Of a stretch of 64,000 nucleotides of DNA, positions 17,441 through 24,847 are shown in pieces. How positions within the stretch are numbered: position 1 is the first letter of the stretch; every line of letters begins with the position of its first letter. The translations under genes and the position numbers were made by a program. The stretch comes from Candidatus Saccharimonadota bacterium. GTDB taxonomy: Bacteria > Patescibacteriota > Saccharimonadia > Saccharimonadales > Saccharimonadaceae. The stretch lies in NCBI GenBank assembly GCA_017511865.1, contig JAFWIQ010000010.1, positions 1 to 64,000 on the forward strand. The letters run 5' to 3'. Under the pieces are notes generated by a model. That model was not told the origin of the DNA. It saw only the letters and a list, made by a program, of their open reading frames with translations, and did no database searches.

Positions 17441-18721
17441 TTATTTTTTAATGAAATGAACTTGTTTTTTATTTCTTAATACAATATAGCTTCCTAAGAT
17501 GGCTACGATAGCGCCTAGAGGTAAGACGACGTTTATTATTTCAAGACTACCATGAGAAGAATCTGTATTAGAACCAGTTTCTGGGACTTTAATGGAGCTT
17601 TCGTCTTTTTCTTTGTTTTTGTCCTCATCTTCTTTGCTGGGTTCGTCGTCAGTTGGTTCTTCGTCGGAGCTAGCTAAATTAAAACGCATTTTAGCTCGGA
17701 CGGGATGCCCGTCGTCACCCGCCCTATATATGAAAACATCTACATGGTTATCGGAAAAAAGCGGGTATTCTTCGGAAACGGGACCACCATCGTCCAGAGA
17801 ATGGTCTGTATAATTAATAATATTTGGTGAATCAATATTATATGAAACATAATACGAACCAGCATCTCCAAAACAAGAAGTGGGTGGCTCCCCTGGTTGC
17901 CACTCTCCAAGACAGAAAAATCGTCTCGAAAAATTAAACCACGCCCCCTGATCAATGGTTTCTTCTTGATCTCTACCACCATATACTAGGTTTAAACCAC
18001 TTACATCACAACTAAAATCGTTGGGGCCATAAGCTTCGGATGAATCAATGCGACTACAATTATTGTTAGTATTTAACAATATGTTGTTATTAGCTTCTAG
18101 ATACGCGAGTGATTTATTATTTGAGATGTCAAGATAGTCAATATTGGTGCCGTAGATTCTTAAAGATCTAAGTTTGGTGTTTTTTGAAATATCCAGAGAA
18201 CTTAGTCTAGGATTCTGATTAAGACTGACTGTTTTTAATTTTGGGTTGTGCGATAAATCTATCTCGGAAAGATTGCCGTCATAGAGATATAACTCTTCCA
18301 ACTCTGGGTTATGCGATAAATCTATCTCGGAAATGCTATCGTCAATCAATTCGAGAACTGTAAGGCTCTGATTATACGATAAATCTAGATTACGTATCGT
18401 AGTTTCGTAAGGACCAGCTATAGTCTGGATTCCAGTTAATTTTTCTAATCCAGACATATCTACTTCTGATGACTGGGGAGAATTCGCGTCACAAATTAAA
18501 TTTTCAATTTTCGCTAATTGTCCATCAGTTAATCCCCCTTCAGCTATCTCTTCACTTGGATTTTCTTGTCTGAAACTATATTCTACACATTCATAGTAGA
18601 AAAAGCGATCAGAAAAAGGGCTTGGGAGCGGAGCATCAGCATTCACGGCTAAGCTACTTAGCATCGGCATAGCTAGAATGCCAAAAAGCACGCCATATAA
18701 TAGTTTAATTGATTTTTTCAT
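17441..18721 (-). CDS. Leucine-rich-repeat surface protein with VPETG anchor
   Basis: 426 aa. Signal peptide (about 1-29, ending VNADAP), then an LRR array near residues 90-210 with repeated IDLSHNPELEELYL / LDISKNTKLRSLRI units of about 21 residues. A short Cys-containing domain and an acidic Asp/Glu/Lys linker follow. VPETG, a hydrophobic helix and a basic tail (RNKKQVHFIKK) close it. This is the plan of internalin-like, sortase-anchored adhesins; VPETG in place of LPxTG is inferred to be this lineage's sorting signal. A host-contact role is inference. Confidence 0.85.
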   Translation of the reverse strand: MKKSIKLLYGVLFGILAMPMLSSLAVNADAPLPSPFSDRFFYYECVEYSFRQENPSEEIAEGGLTDGQLAKIENLICDANSPQSSEVDMSGLEKLTGIQTIAGPYETTIRNLDLSYNQSLTVLELIDDSISEIDLSHNPELEELYLYDGNLSEIDLSHNPKLKTVSLNQNPRLSSLDISKNTKLRSLRIYGTNIDYLDISNNKSLAYLEANNNILLNTNNNCSRIDSSEAYGPNDFSCDVSGLNLVYGGRDQEETIDQGAWFNFSRRFFCLGEWQPGEPPTSCFGDAGSYYVSYNIDSPNIINYTDHSLDDGGPVSEEYPLFSDNHVDVFIYRAGDDGHPVRAKMRFNLASSDEEPTDDEPSKEDEDKNKEKDESSIKVPETGSNTDSSHGSLEIINVVLPLGAIVAILGSYIVLRNKKQVHFIKK

Positions 18722-18767
18722 ATTTATTTTTCCTGTTTATGTCTTGTGTATAACCTTTATGTTTTTG

Positions 18768-18795
18768 ATTGTATTCATTTCTTGCAAAATGTCAA
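18768..18795 (-). promoter_or_regulatory. Promoter of the LRR surface gene
   Basis: TTGACA, 16 bases, TACAAT on minus, with a leader of about 40 bases. Unlike two other surface loci in the window it has no G-tract in the spacer. Confidence 0.7.
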
Positions 18796-18848
18796 GTTGG
18801 TTAAGGTGGAAAAGATGTGGAAAAGTCTTTTATGGACGGGAGCTAATA

Positions 18849-19649
18849 TTATTTACGAGAGTGGAGATCGAGCTGGGTGTGGGGGATTTCGATTTTGTTT
18901 TCTTCGAGAGTTTCAATAATAATATGAAGAGTATCGCGACGAATTTGAAGTTTATTAGCTGGATCGCAAGTGATGACAATTTGATAATCGAGAGATGAGT
19001 TTTCGATTTGAGTTATTCCCTGGTAATCAGCACTGGCAATACCATTGTGGCGACGAAGTTTTTTAACGATTTCGTGCATAACCTCATCAGCTTTGGCAAC
19101 CTTTATTTCATGTGGTAAAGGTATTGGAATATAGACATAGCCAGGGTCAATTTCGACTTTGTCGATATTACGATTAGCAATAGAGACAATATTCATAGTG
19201 TTGATATCTTGGATTTTGGTAGTAAGTAGGCTAATGGACGTAACTGGACCAATATTGTCATTGTATTTGATTACGTCGCCAATTTCGTAATAATTATCTG
19301 AAATAATAACAAAGCCACGAATAATATCTTTGAGAGAATCCTGCAAGGCAAACCCAACTACTATACTGACAATGCCGACACCGGCAAGCATGGATGTAAC
19401 GTTGACTCCATAAATTTGTAATACCATAAGAACCGTAACAATACTAAGAGCCCCAGCAATCACACTCTTAAGCATACGAATAATAGTTTTGTTCTTTTTA
19501 TTGCTCATGAGCTTAGAGGTCTTCTTCTCTTTGCTACTCAGTATTCTGGTGATAATGCGGTAAATGAACAGGCTAAATAAGATTACTATAACCGACCAAA
19601 AACCACGTTGTACCCAAACATTTTCAACAATATCTTTAAAGAAATCCAT
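18849..19649 (-). CDS. mscS: Small-conductance mechanosensitive channel
   Basis: 266 aa, three membrane segments. The pore helix region (MLAGVGIVSIVVGFALQDSLKDIIRGF) is Gly/Ala-patterned as in MscS TM3, and the beta domain (DNIGPVTSISLLTTKIQD) follows. It opens under membrane tension to release solutes on osmotic downshock. The ATG is six bases after TATAAT (19656-19661), predicting a leaderless mRNA; the promoter-start region is almost identical to that of ftsA. Confidence 0.93.
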   Translation of the reverse strand: MDFFKDIVENVWVQRGFWSVIVILFSLFIYRIITRILSSKEKKTSKLMSNKKNKTIIRMLKSVIAGALSIVTVLMVLQIYGVNVTSMLAGVGIVSIVVGFALQDSLKDIIRGFVIISDNYYEIGDVIKYNDNIGPVTSISLLTTKIQDINTMNIVSIANRNIDKVEIDPGYVYIPIPLPHEIKVAKADEVMHEIVKKLRRHNGIASADYQGITQIENSSLDYQIVITCDPANKLQIRRDTLHIIIETLEENKIEIPHTQLDLHSRK

Positions 19650-19656
19650 AAGCTTA

Positions 19657-19911
19657 TTATATCATATAATACAGCACATCGTTGACTAGTGGCAGATTGC
19701 GACCGCGCCAAGAGGCACGAACGTCGCCCTGTTCGCCGAGAGCTAAAATTGTGGGATATTCAACAACATCATAAGCTTCGCAAAAACCTGTATTTTTGTC
19801 TGGATCCATGATTTCAATTTCGCGACCGGTCTGACGACGGATGTTTTCTATCCATTCATTAACCGAGCGAGTATAATCTTGATTGTCTCTATAAATACAC
19901 ACCACCCGCAT
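19657..19911 (-). CDS. Thioredoxin-fold protein lacking CxxC
   Basis: 84 aa with a beta-alpha-beta start (VVCIYRDNQDYTRSVNEWI) and the cis-Pro strand of thioredoxins (DVVEYPTILALGEQGDV). The CxxC site is replaced by CIYR plus a distant Cys, so ordinary dithiol redox chemistry is unlikely. It starts three bases after nrdR stops, so the two are co-transcribed. That suggests, but does not prove, a link to ribonucleotide reductase supply. Confidence 0.6.
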   Translation of the reverse strand: MRVVCIYRDNQDYTRSVNEWIENIRRQTGREIEIMDPDKNTGFCEAYDVVEYPTILALGEQGDVRASWRGRNLPLVNDVLYYMI

Positions 19912-19914
19912 GAT

Positions 19915-20364
19915 TTATTTCTTTCTTTTTTGTTCCTTTAGGATGTTTTCAAAATCTTCCAAGGTTTTGAATTCACGAAAGACAGAGGCAAAACGAACAT
20001 AGGCAACCTCGTTAACTTCGGCGAGCACATCAAGTACAGCTTCGCCAATTTGCTTCGATGTGACATGATCGGTTCCGTAGCCGTAGAGAATATTGGTGGC
20101 ACGATTAACGACGTCTTCAACTTCGAGTTCGGAATTAAAGAATTTGCCAACGCTGCGACGGACTGCTAATAATAGCTTGTCGCGATCGAAAATCTCTTTA
20201 TTGCCGCTACGCTTAGTCACGGTTAGCGGTGGCATTTCGATGCGTTCGTATGTAGTGAAGCGATGCCCGTCGGACGATTCGCGACGACGACGAATCATGG
20301 TACCGTCAACTGTTTCGCGGCTTTCTAGAACTTTGCTGTCACCGATTCGGAAATTTCGCTCCAT
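19915..20364 (-). CDS. nrdR: NrdR-type transcriptional regulator without zinc ligands
   Basis: 149 aa. The ATP-cone (VTKRSGNKEIFDRDKLLLAV, about residues 49-138) and the RRRRE..GHRFTTYER junction are clear NrdR features. The family represses ribonucleotide reductase genes in response to dATP/ATP. All four Cys of the N-terminal zinc ribbon are gone: the CPFC site is RNFR (residues 3-6), and the second pair is Ser/Asp/Gly after RRRRE. There is no Cys in the whole protein. No upstream in-frame start restores them; FtsZ ends just 5'. It belongs to the ftsA-ftsZ-nrdR gene order. Confidence 0.88.
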   Translation of the reverse strand: MERNFRIGDSKVLESRETVDGTMIRRRRESSDGHRFTTYERIEMPPLTVTKRSGNKEIFDRDKLLLAVRRSVGKFFNSELEVEDVVNRATNILYGYGTDHVTSKQIGEAVLDVLAEVNEVAYVRFASVFREFKTLEDFENILKEQKRKK

Positions 20365-20381
20365 CCACGACCTCTTTGATG

Positions 20382-21545
20382 TCAGTCTTTCTTTCTTTTA
20401 TTTTTTAAACGATTTCTTAAGGAAGGCGGGATATCCATGTCGTCGTCATTAGCAATCGGTTCTGGCTCTGGTTCGCTCTTGATTGAATCCCACATATTGG
20501 ACTTGTTTTCTAGCGCAAAATCTTTGGCTTCTGTAGATGGCATTTCGTTTTTGATATCAGCAACGGAGTTTGGTTCGGAAGCGCTAGGCTCATCATAATA
20601 ATCGGAGTCAAACCCGGTAGCAACTACCGTAACTACGATTTCGTCTTCTAATTCTGGACGTATAGACGCACCAAAGATAATATTGGCATCTGGAGAGACG
20701 GCTCCGGTGATAACTTCTGCGGCTTCTTGGATTTCAGACATCGACACATCATAGCCACCGGCAACCGAGAATAAGACACCTCTAGCACCTTCAATTTTTA
20801 CCTCAATCAATGGTGATTCTACGGCTTGCTGAGCTGCAATCACAGCACGATTTTCGCCAGAGGCGCGTCCGATACCCATAAGGGCAGATCCTGCGTTTTT
20901 CATGATGGCTTTTACGTCGGCGAAATCGAGATTGATGAGGGAGTGTTCGGTGATTAATTCTGAAATACCCTGCACGCCTTGACGTAGAACATCGTCGGCA
21001 ATTTTGAAAGTTTCAAGGAGTGGAGTGCGTGGATCTATAGTTTGTAGCAGGCGGTCATTAGGGATAGTGATGAGAGCATCAACTTGGCGAGCAAGTTTAT
21101 CGATTGCGACTTCAGCGTTTGCGCGGCGACGTGCTCCTTCAAAAGTGAATGGCTTCGTGGCTACTCCGACGGTTAGAATGTCTTTCTTCCGGGCCTCTTC
21201 TGCTACAACCGGTCCGGCACCGGAACCGGTACCACCACCAGCACCAAGAGTGATAAATACCATATCGGCACCATCTAGTGCCTTGTCGATAGCCTCTCTG
21301 CCCTCTTCGGCGGCTTCGCGACCTTTTTCGGGATCGCCACCCGCACCCAAGCCTTTGCCAATATGAACTTTAATGTCTGCAGGCGAATGATGTAATGCTT
21401 GTGCATCGGTATTAATAGCAACAAATTCGACGCCAGAAAGGCCCACTTCTTTCATACGCTCAACGGCAGAACCACCAGCTCCGCCAACACCTATAACCTT
21501 AATACTAGCTTTACTCTCCACCTCTGTCGGTTTAACCTCTGGCAT
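20382..21545 (-). CDS. ftsZ: Cell division GTPase FtsZ
   Basis: 387 aa. Tubulin signature GGGTGSGAGPVVAE near residue 105, N-terminal GVGGAGGSAVERM and T7 loop NLDFADVKAIM are all present. It polymerises into the Z-ring. The C-terminus has a variable linker (about 320-370) and a conserved tip-like DMDIPPSLRNR segment, which would bind FtsA. It follows ftsA by 70 bases and is upstream of nrdR. Confidence 0.97.
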   Translation of the reverse strand: MPEVKPTEVESKASIKVIGVGGAGGSAVERMKEVGLSGVEFVAINTDAQALHHSPADIKVHIGKGLGAGGDPEKGREAAEEGREAIDKALDGADMVFITLGAGGGTGSGAGPVVAEEARKKDILTVGVATKPFTFEGARRRANAEVAIDKLARQVDALITIPNDRLLQTIDPRTPLLETFKIADDVLRQGVQGISELITEHSLINLDFADVKAIMKNAGSALMGIGRASGENRAVIAAQQAVESPLIEVKIEGARGVLFSVAGGYDVSMSEIQEAAEVITGAVSPDANIIFGASIRPELEDEIVVTVVATGFDSDYYDEPSASEPNSVADIKNEMPSTEAKDFALENKSNMWDSIKSEPEPEPIANDDDMDIPPSLRNRLKNKRKKD

Positions 21546-21615
21546 AATTTTACCTCGCTTTAAATATAGTATTAGTATATACCTATTTCTTCCCTAAATC
21601 AAGAGCTTTATACTG

Positions 21616-22851
21616 TTAAAATTTGGAAAAGATTTTCTTGAAAAAGTTTGGCTTCTTTGTGGTTTTAGGTTTTTTGCCTGAAGTTTTAGATGGGTTAGTC
21701 AAATGCCGACCGTCCTCAGCCGCCATGAGAGCCAAACCTATAGCGGTGGCAAATTCTGGTTTTTCTACAGATTCTGACACCCCGTTTAGATTTTGAGGGA
21801 TACCTATTTTGACAGAAGCTTCGAGAACTTTTTTAGCAAACAAATCAATGTCTCGCATTTTAGCGCCTCCACCAGTAAGAATGATGCCCTCTGGTAAACG
21901 TTGGTCGTATTTGGCGGACTTGAGTTTTTTGCGAACTTCCGTGAAAATTTCATCGAGACGAGCTTTGACAACGGTTTCAACCTCTTTGCGGTCAAAAACG
22001 CGCTCGTCTTTCCCTTCTCGGCCGACCTTAATGGCTGGACTTTTTTCGGTGTCAAAATCTCCCGTAATAAAACGAGTCTTAATTTCTTCGGCGAGATTGG
22101 GGTCTATGGCTAAAACGATTGCAAGATCGTTGGTAATATTATTAGATCCGGCGGGGATTACGCCCACGTACTGCAAATCTCCTTCTTCGTAAATTGCCAC
22201 TGAAGTGGTGGCAGCCCCTAAATCTACTACGGCAACGCCATTCTCTTTTTGTCGCTCAGACAAGACGGCTTTTGCAGCTGCCACAACTCCGGGAACCAAT
22301 CTCTCGGCCTGCACATCGGCGGTAGCGGTAACTTTTTTGAGATTTTCACAATTAGGAGTAAGTGCAGATACCACGCAGGCTCGCATTTCAAGTCTAGCTC
22401 CAGACATGCCCAAAGGATCCTTAATCCCTCCTTGACCATCGAGCGCATATTCTAGTGGGATAACATCTAAAACATCGCGATTTGCAGGAATGCGCCCAGT
22501 AACGGCGACATCTTCTACCCTTTCTAGGTCTTCAACATTAATCTCGTGCTCAATGGTACCCACGGCAATCATGCCTTCAGTATGCGTAGAAATAACCGTA
22601 GAGCCATTAATGGAGATATAGGCAGAGCGGACGTCATAGCCACCCATACGCTCGGCGTCTCCAAGTGTACGATCAATCGCTTCTGCTGGACCAGCTAGGT
22701 TTGCCGGGACACCTTTGCGCATGCCGGCAGATTTGCCTTCGTTGTAGCCTACGATAGCGATTTCGCCGTTTTTAGAAACAGTAGCAATGACAGCTCTGAT
22801 ATTTTCGGTACCAACATCTAAACCGGTGACAAAACGTTTATCGTTATCCAT
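21616..22851 (-). CDS. ftsA: Cell division protein FtsA
   Basis: 411 aa actin-like ATPase. It has phosphate-1 GLDVGTENIRAVI, the 1C subdomain, GVAVVDLGAATTSVAIYE (phosphate-2) and ILTGGGAKM (adenosine loop). The end is a basic amphipathic helix (KPNFFKKIFSKF), the membrane-targeting sequence that tethers FtsZ. The ATG lies six bases after TACAAT (22858-22863) and lacks a Shine-Dalgarno sequence, so a leaderless transcript is predicted. Confidence 0.95.
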   Translation of the reverse strand: MDNDKRFVTGLDVGTENIRAVIATVSKNGEIAIVGYNEGKSAGMRKGVPANLAGPAEAIDRTLGDAERMGGYDVRSAYISINGSTVISTHTEGMIAVGTIEHEINVEDLERVEDVAVTGRIPANRDVLDVIPLEYALDGQGGIKDPLGMSGARLEMRACVVSALTPNCENLKKVTATADVQAERLVPGVVAAAKAVLSERQKENGVAVVDLGAATTSVAIYEEGDLQYVGVIPAGSNNITNDLAIVLAIDPNLAEEIKTRFITGDFDTEKSPAIKVGREGKDERVFDRKEVETVVKARLDEIFTEVRKKLKSAKYDQRLPEGIILTGGGAKMRDIDLFAKKVLEASVKIGIPQNLNGVSESVEKPEFATAIGLALMAAEDGRHLTNPSKTSGKKPKTTKKPNFFKKIFSKF

Positions 22852-22909
22852 AAGCTTATTGTATCATATTTTGGATTTTAAATCTTATTTTTAAGTTAAA
22901 ACTAGAATC

Positions 22910-23686
22910 TTAATCTGGCAACGTTAGGACTTCGTAGCCATCAGAAGTAACAAGAACGGTGTGTTCACAATGGCAACCGATGGAGCCATCTTTCATCTTG
23001 ACAGTCCAATTGTCGTTTTTATCGACATAGTTGGCTGGCTTACCAAGACACGACATTGGCTCGATGCAGATAGTATCGCCTTCGACGAGCTGATAGCCGT
23101 GACCTTTCTTGCCGTAGTTAGGGACTTCCGGGGATTCATGCATAGTTTTGCCGATACCATGGCCTATATAGTTTTCGATAACGCCTAGGTGACCTTTTTT
23201 TAGTACCACTTCCACGGCGTGACCGACATCACCAATATGTGCCCCCGGCTTAACTTGTGCTATTCCCTCCCACATGGCAGATTCGGTTACACTAATCATC
23301 TTTTTGATTGCGGGAGAACCATTATCGCCGACAAGCATCGTAAAAGCAGAATCCGTAAAGTAGCCATCATAATAAATATCCAAATCAAAGGAGACTTTGT
23401 CGCCATCCGTTAAAACTTCGTCAGTTGGGGCACCGTGTACAAGTTCGTCATTAATGGAAATACAAATTGCCCCCGGAAAATCGTCGTCTAACATATCGTA
23501 GGCTACCTTGGCACCACGATTGGTAATTTCTTTACGAACCCAGGCATCAATTTCTTTGCCGGTCATGCCGGGCTTAACGTAATTTTTTAGATCTTTTAGG
23601 AGGTTGCCCAGAATTTTACCACCTTTGCGCATGGCGGTAATTTTTTCTTGTAAAGCCTTCGCGTCTGCGGTTTCTTTATTCACCAT
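22910..23686 (-). CDS. map: Methionine aminopeptidase, type I
   Basis: 258 aa from the ATG at 23684-23686; an in-frame TTG four codons upstream is the only longer alternative. Metal ligands are in place: FDLDIYYDGYFTDSA (two Asp), GHGIGKTMHE (His), EGDTICIEPM (Glu) and CHCEHTVLV (Glu). Substrate-contact ELVHGAP is also present. It removes initiator Met from new proteins. It overlaps the end of adk by 11 bases. Confidence 0.95.
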   Translation of the reverse strand: MVNKETADAKALQEKITAMRKGGKILGNLLKDLKNYVKPGMTGKEIDAWVRKEITNRGAKVAYDMLDDDFPGAICISINDELVHGAPTDEVLTDGDKVSFDLDIYYDGYFTDSAFTMLVGDNGSPAIKKMISVTESAMWEGIAQVKPGAHIGDVGHAVEVVLKKGHLGVIENYIGHGIGKTMHESPEVPNYGKKGHGYQLVEGDTICIEPMSCLGKPANYVDKNDNWTVKMKDGSIGCHCEHTVLVTSDGYEVLTLPD

Positions 23687-24269
23687 AACTATGCTCAATT
23701 TCTTCGCCGTTGACGTCGTTGCTTTGCTCGGATGCTTCCGGTTTGATTCTTTTGACTACTTCTACCAAACGCGCAGTGACTTCATCGACTGGCCCAACCC
23801 CATCAACACGCTCAATTGGAATGTTTTTGGATTCTAATAGTGGCAAAATTGAGCCAATATTTTGTTCAAAAATCTCAAAACGGCGTTCGATACTGCTACG
23901 CTCTTTATCATCATCACGACCACGAAGAGCCAATCGTTCTAGTAACTCATCTTTGGGAACTTCTAAAATAATCGCTCCGTCAAGTTTTTCTGGCATATTC
24001 GAAATTAGCCATTCGGCCTGCTCTTTGTTACGAGGATAGCCGTCAAGAATCACCTCGAAACCCTCGGCTTCGGCTTTTTCGATTTGCTTATTCATCAAAT
24101 TGATAACTTCAATGTTTGGGATTAACTCACCGCGATCGATAATTTCTCCGTATTCGCCAGTTTGGCGGATGGCTTCACCAACTGATAACCAACGCCAACC
24201 AAAAATTTCCGAGAGTGCTTTACCTTGGGTGCCTTTTCCGGAACCGGCTAGGCCAAATAATATAATCAT
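23676..24269 (-). CDS. adk: Adenylate kinase, short LID-less form
   Basis: 197 aa. P-loop GLAGSGKGTQ at residues 6-15, AMP-binding GELIPNIEV and LDGYPRNKEQAE, and RGRDDDKE in place of the long zinc LID. It equilibrates ATP, AMP and ADP. The C-terminal 25 residues are an acidic tail not seen in classic enzymes. An AAAGGAG site precedes the ATG, with TATAAT about 20 bases further up. Confidence 0.9.
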   Translation of the reverse strand: MIILFGLAGSGKGTQGKALSEIFGWRWLSVGEAIRQTGEYGEIIDRGELIPNIEVINLMNKQIEKAEAEGFEVILDGYPRNKEQAEWLISNMPEKLDGAIILEVPKDELLERLALRGRDDDKERSSIERRFEIFEQNIGSILPLLESKNIPIERVDGVGPVDEVTARLVEVVKRIKPEASEQSNDVNGEEIEHSYGE

Positions 24270-24299
24270 TTCTTTCTCCTTTGAATTTATTATAGCATG

Positions 24300-24330
24300 A
24301 AAAAATCTCCCCGTAAGGAGGAGATTTTGT
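24300..24330 (-). terminator. Terminator behind rpsU
   Basis: On the minus strand the stem AATCTCC / GGAGATT is followed by TTTTTT, directly after the rpsU stop. Confidence 0.8.
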
Positions 24331-24548
24331 TATTTGAGTCCTAATTTAATTCGCTCGGTCTTTTCGGCTTTGCGAGCTTCGCGGATAATGGCCTTAAGGC
24401 GACGTTCGCGTTTAGAAATGGGTTTGCTAAAACGCATCTGTGACTTCTTAAGAGGCATCATTCCGCTCTGAAGGACTTTACGATTGAAGCGACGAATGAT
24501 ATTTTCGTTTGCTTCACCTTGATCTTTTCTAGTAACTTTAATAGCCAT
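24330..24548 (-). CDS. rpsU: 30S ribosomal protein bS21
   Basis: 72 aa from the ATG at 24546-24548 (MAIKVTRKDQGEANENIIRR). The 13-codon upstream extension of the frame is discarded because it would run through the promoter. The basic core (FNRKVLQSGMM, SKRERRLKAI) is standard for bS21. No Shine-Dalgarno sequence is visible; the TATAAT is only ten bases from the ATG, so the mRNA leader can be at most a few bases. Confidence 0.93.
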   Translation of the reverse strand: MAIKVTRKDQGEANENIIRRFNRKVLQSGMMPLKKSQMRFSKPISKRERRLKAIIREARKAEKTERIKLGLK

Positions 24549-24558
24549 ATTGAGGAGT

Positions 24559-24587
24559 ATTATATCATAGGTTAACTGAGAAGACAA
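24559..24587 (-). promoter_or_regulatory. rpsU promoter, near-leaderless
   Basis: TTGTCT at 24582-24587, 17 bases, TATAAT at 24559-24564, then ten bases to ATG. Confidence 0.75.
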
Positions 24588-24631
24588 GAGGTCTTGTTTT
24601 TTGTGGAAAAATGACGTATAATAAGGGTATT

Positions 24632-24708
24632 GGATTCGTAGCTCAGTTGGTTAGAGCGCTGCCCTGTCACGGCAGAGGTCGCGAGTTCGAGTCTCGTCGG
24701 ATCCGCCA
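24632..24708 (+). tRNA. tRNA-Asp (anticodon GTC)
   Basis: Acceptor GGATTCG/CGGATCC, D-arm GCTCAGTTGGTTAGAGC, anticodon stem CTGCC/GGCAG with loop CTGTCAC (GTC), T-arm GCGAG-TTCGAGT-CTCGT, GCCA end encoded. TATAAT sits 12 bases upstream. Confidence 0.97.
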
Positions 24709-24753
24709 TGCTTTTTAATAAAGCCATCAAAAATTGAGACGTCGTCCTACGGA

Positions 24754-24792
24754 TCGAGTCTCGTCGGATCCGCCATGCTTTTTAATAAAGCC
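24754..24792 (+). repeat. 39-bp exact copy of the tRNA-Asp 3' end and flank
   Basis: 24754-24792 equals 24687-24725 base for base: T-loop, acceptor 3' strand, CCA and 17 bases of flank. Similarity continues weakly (CAAAAATTGAGA) after the block. The copy is offset by 67 bases. Confidence 0.92.
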
Positions 24793-24814
24793 CAAAAATT
24801 GAGAAGTTACAAAA

Positions 24815-24841
24815 AAGACCCTCGAGGGGTCTTGTTTTTTT
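24815..24841 (+). terminator. Terminator behind the tRNA-Asp region
   Basis: AAGACCC-ctcgag-GGGTCTT followed by G and a run of seven T. It lies seven bases from the stop of the convergent DHH-like gene and has an A-run on its left, so it may serve both. Confidence 0.88.
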
Positions 24842-24847
24842 GTTATG

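Noticed and set aside
20364-20400. Upstream extension of NrdR that might restore the zinc ribbon
   Set aside because: The in-frame upstream codons give KKERLTSKRSW with no Cys, and they are the end of ftsZ.
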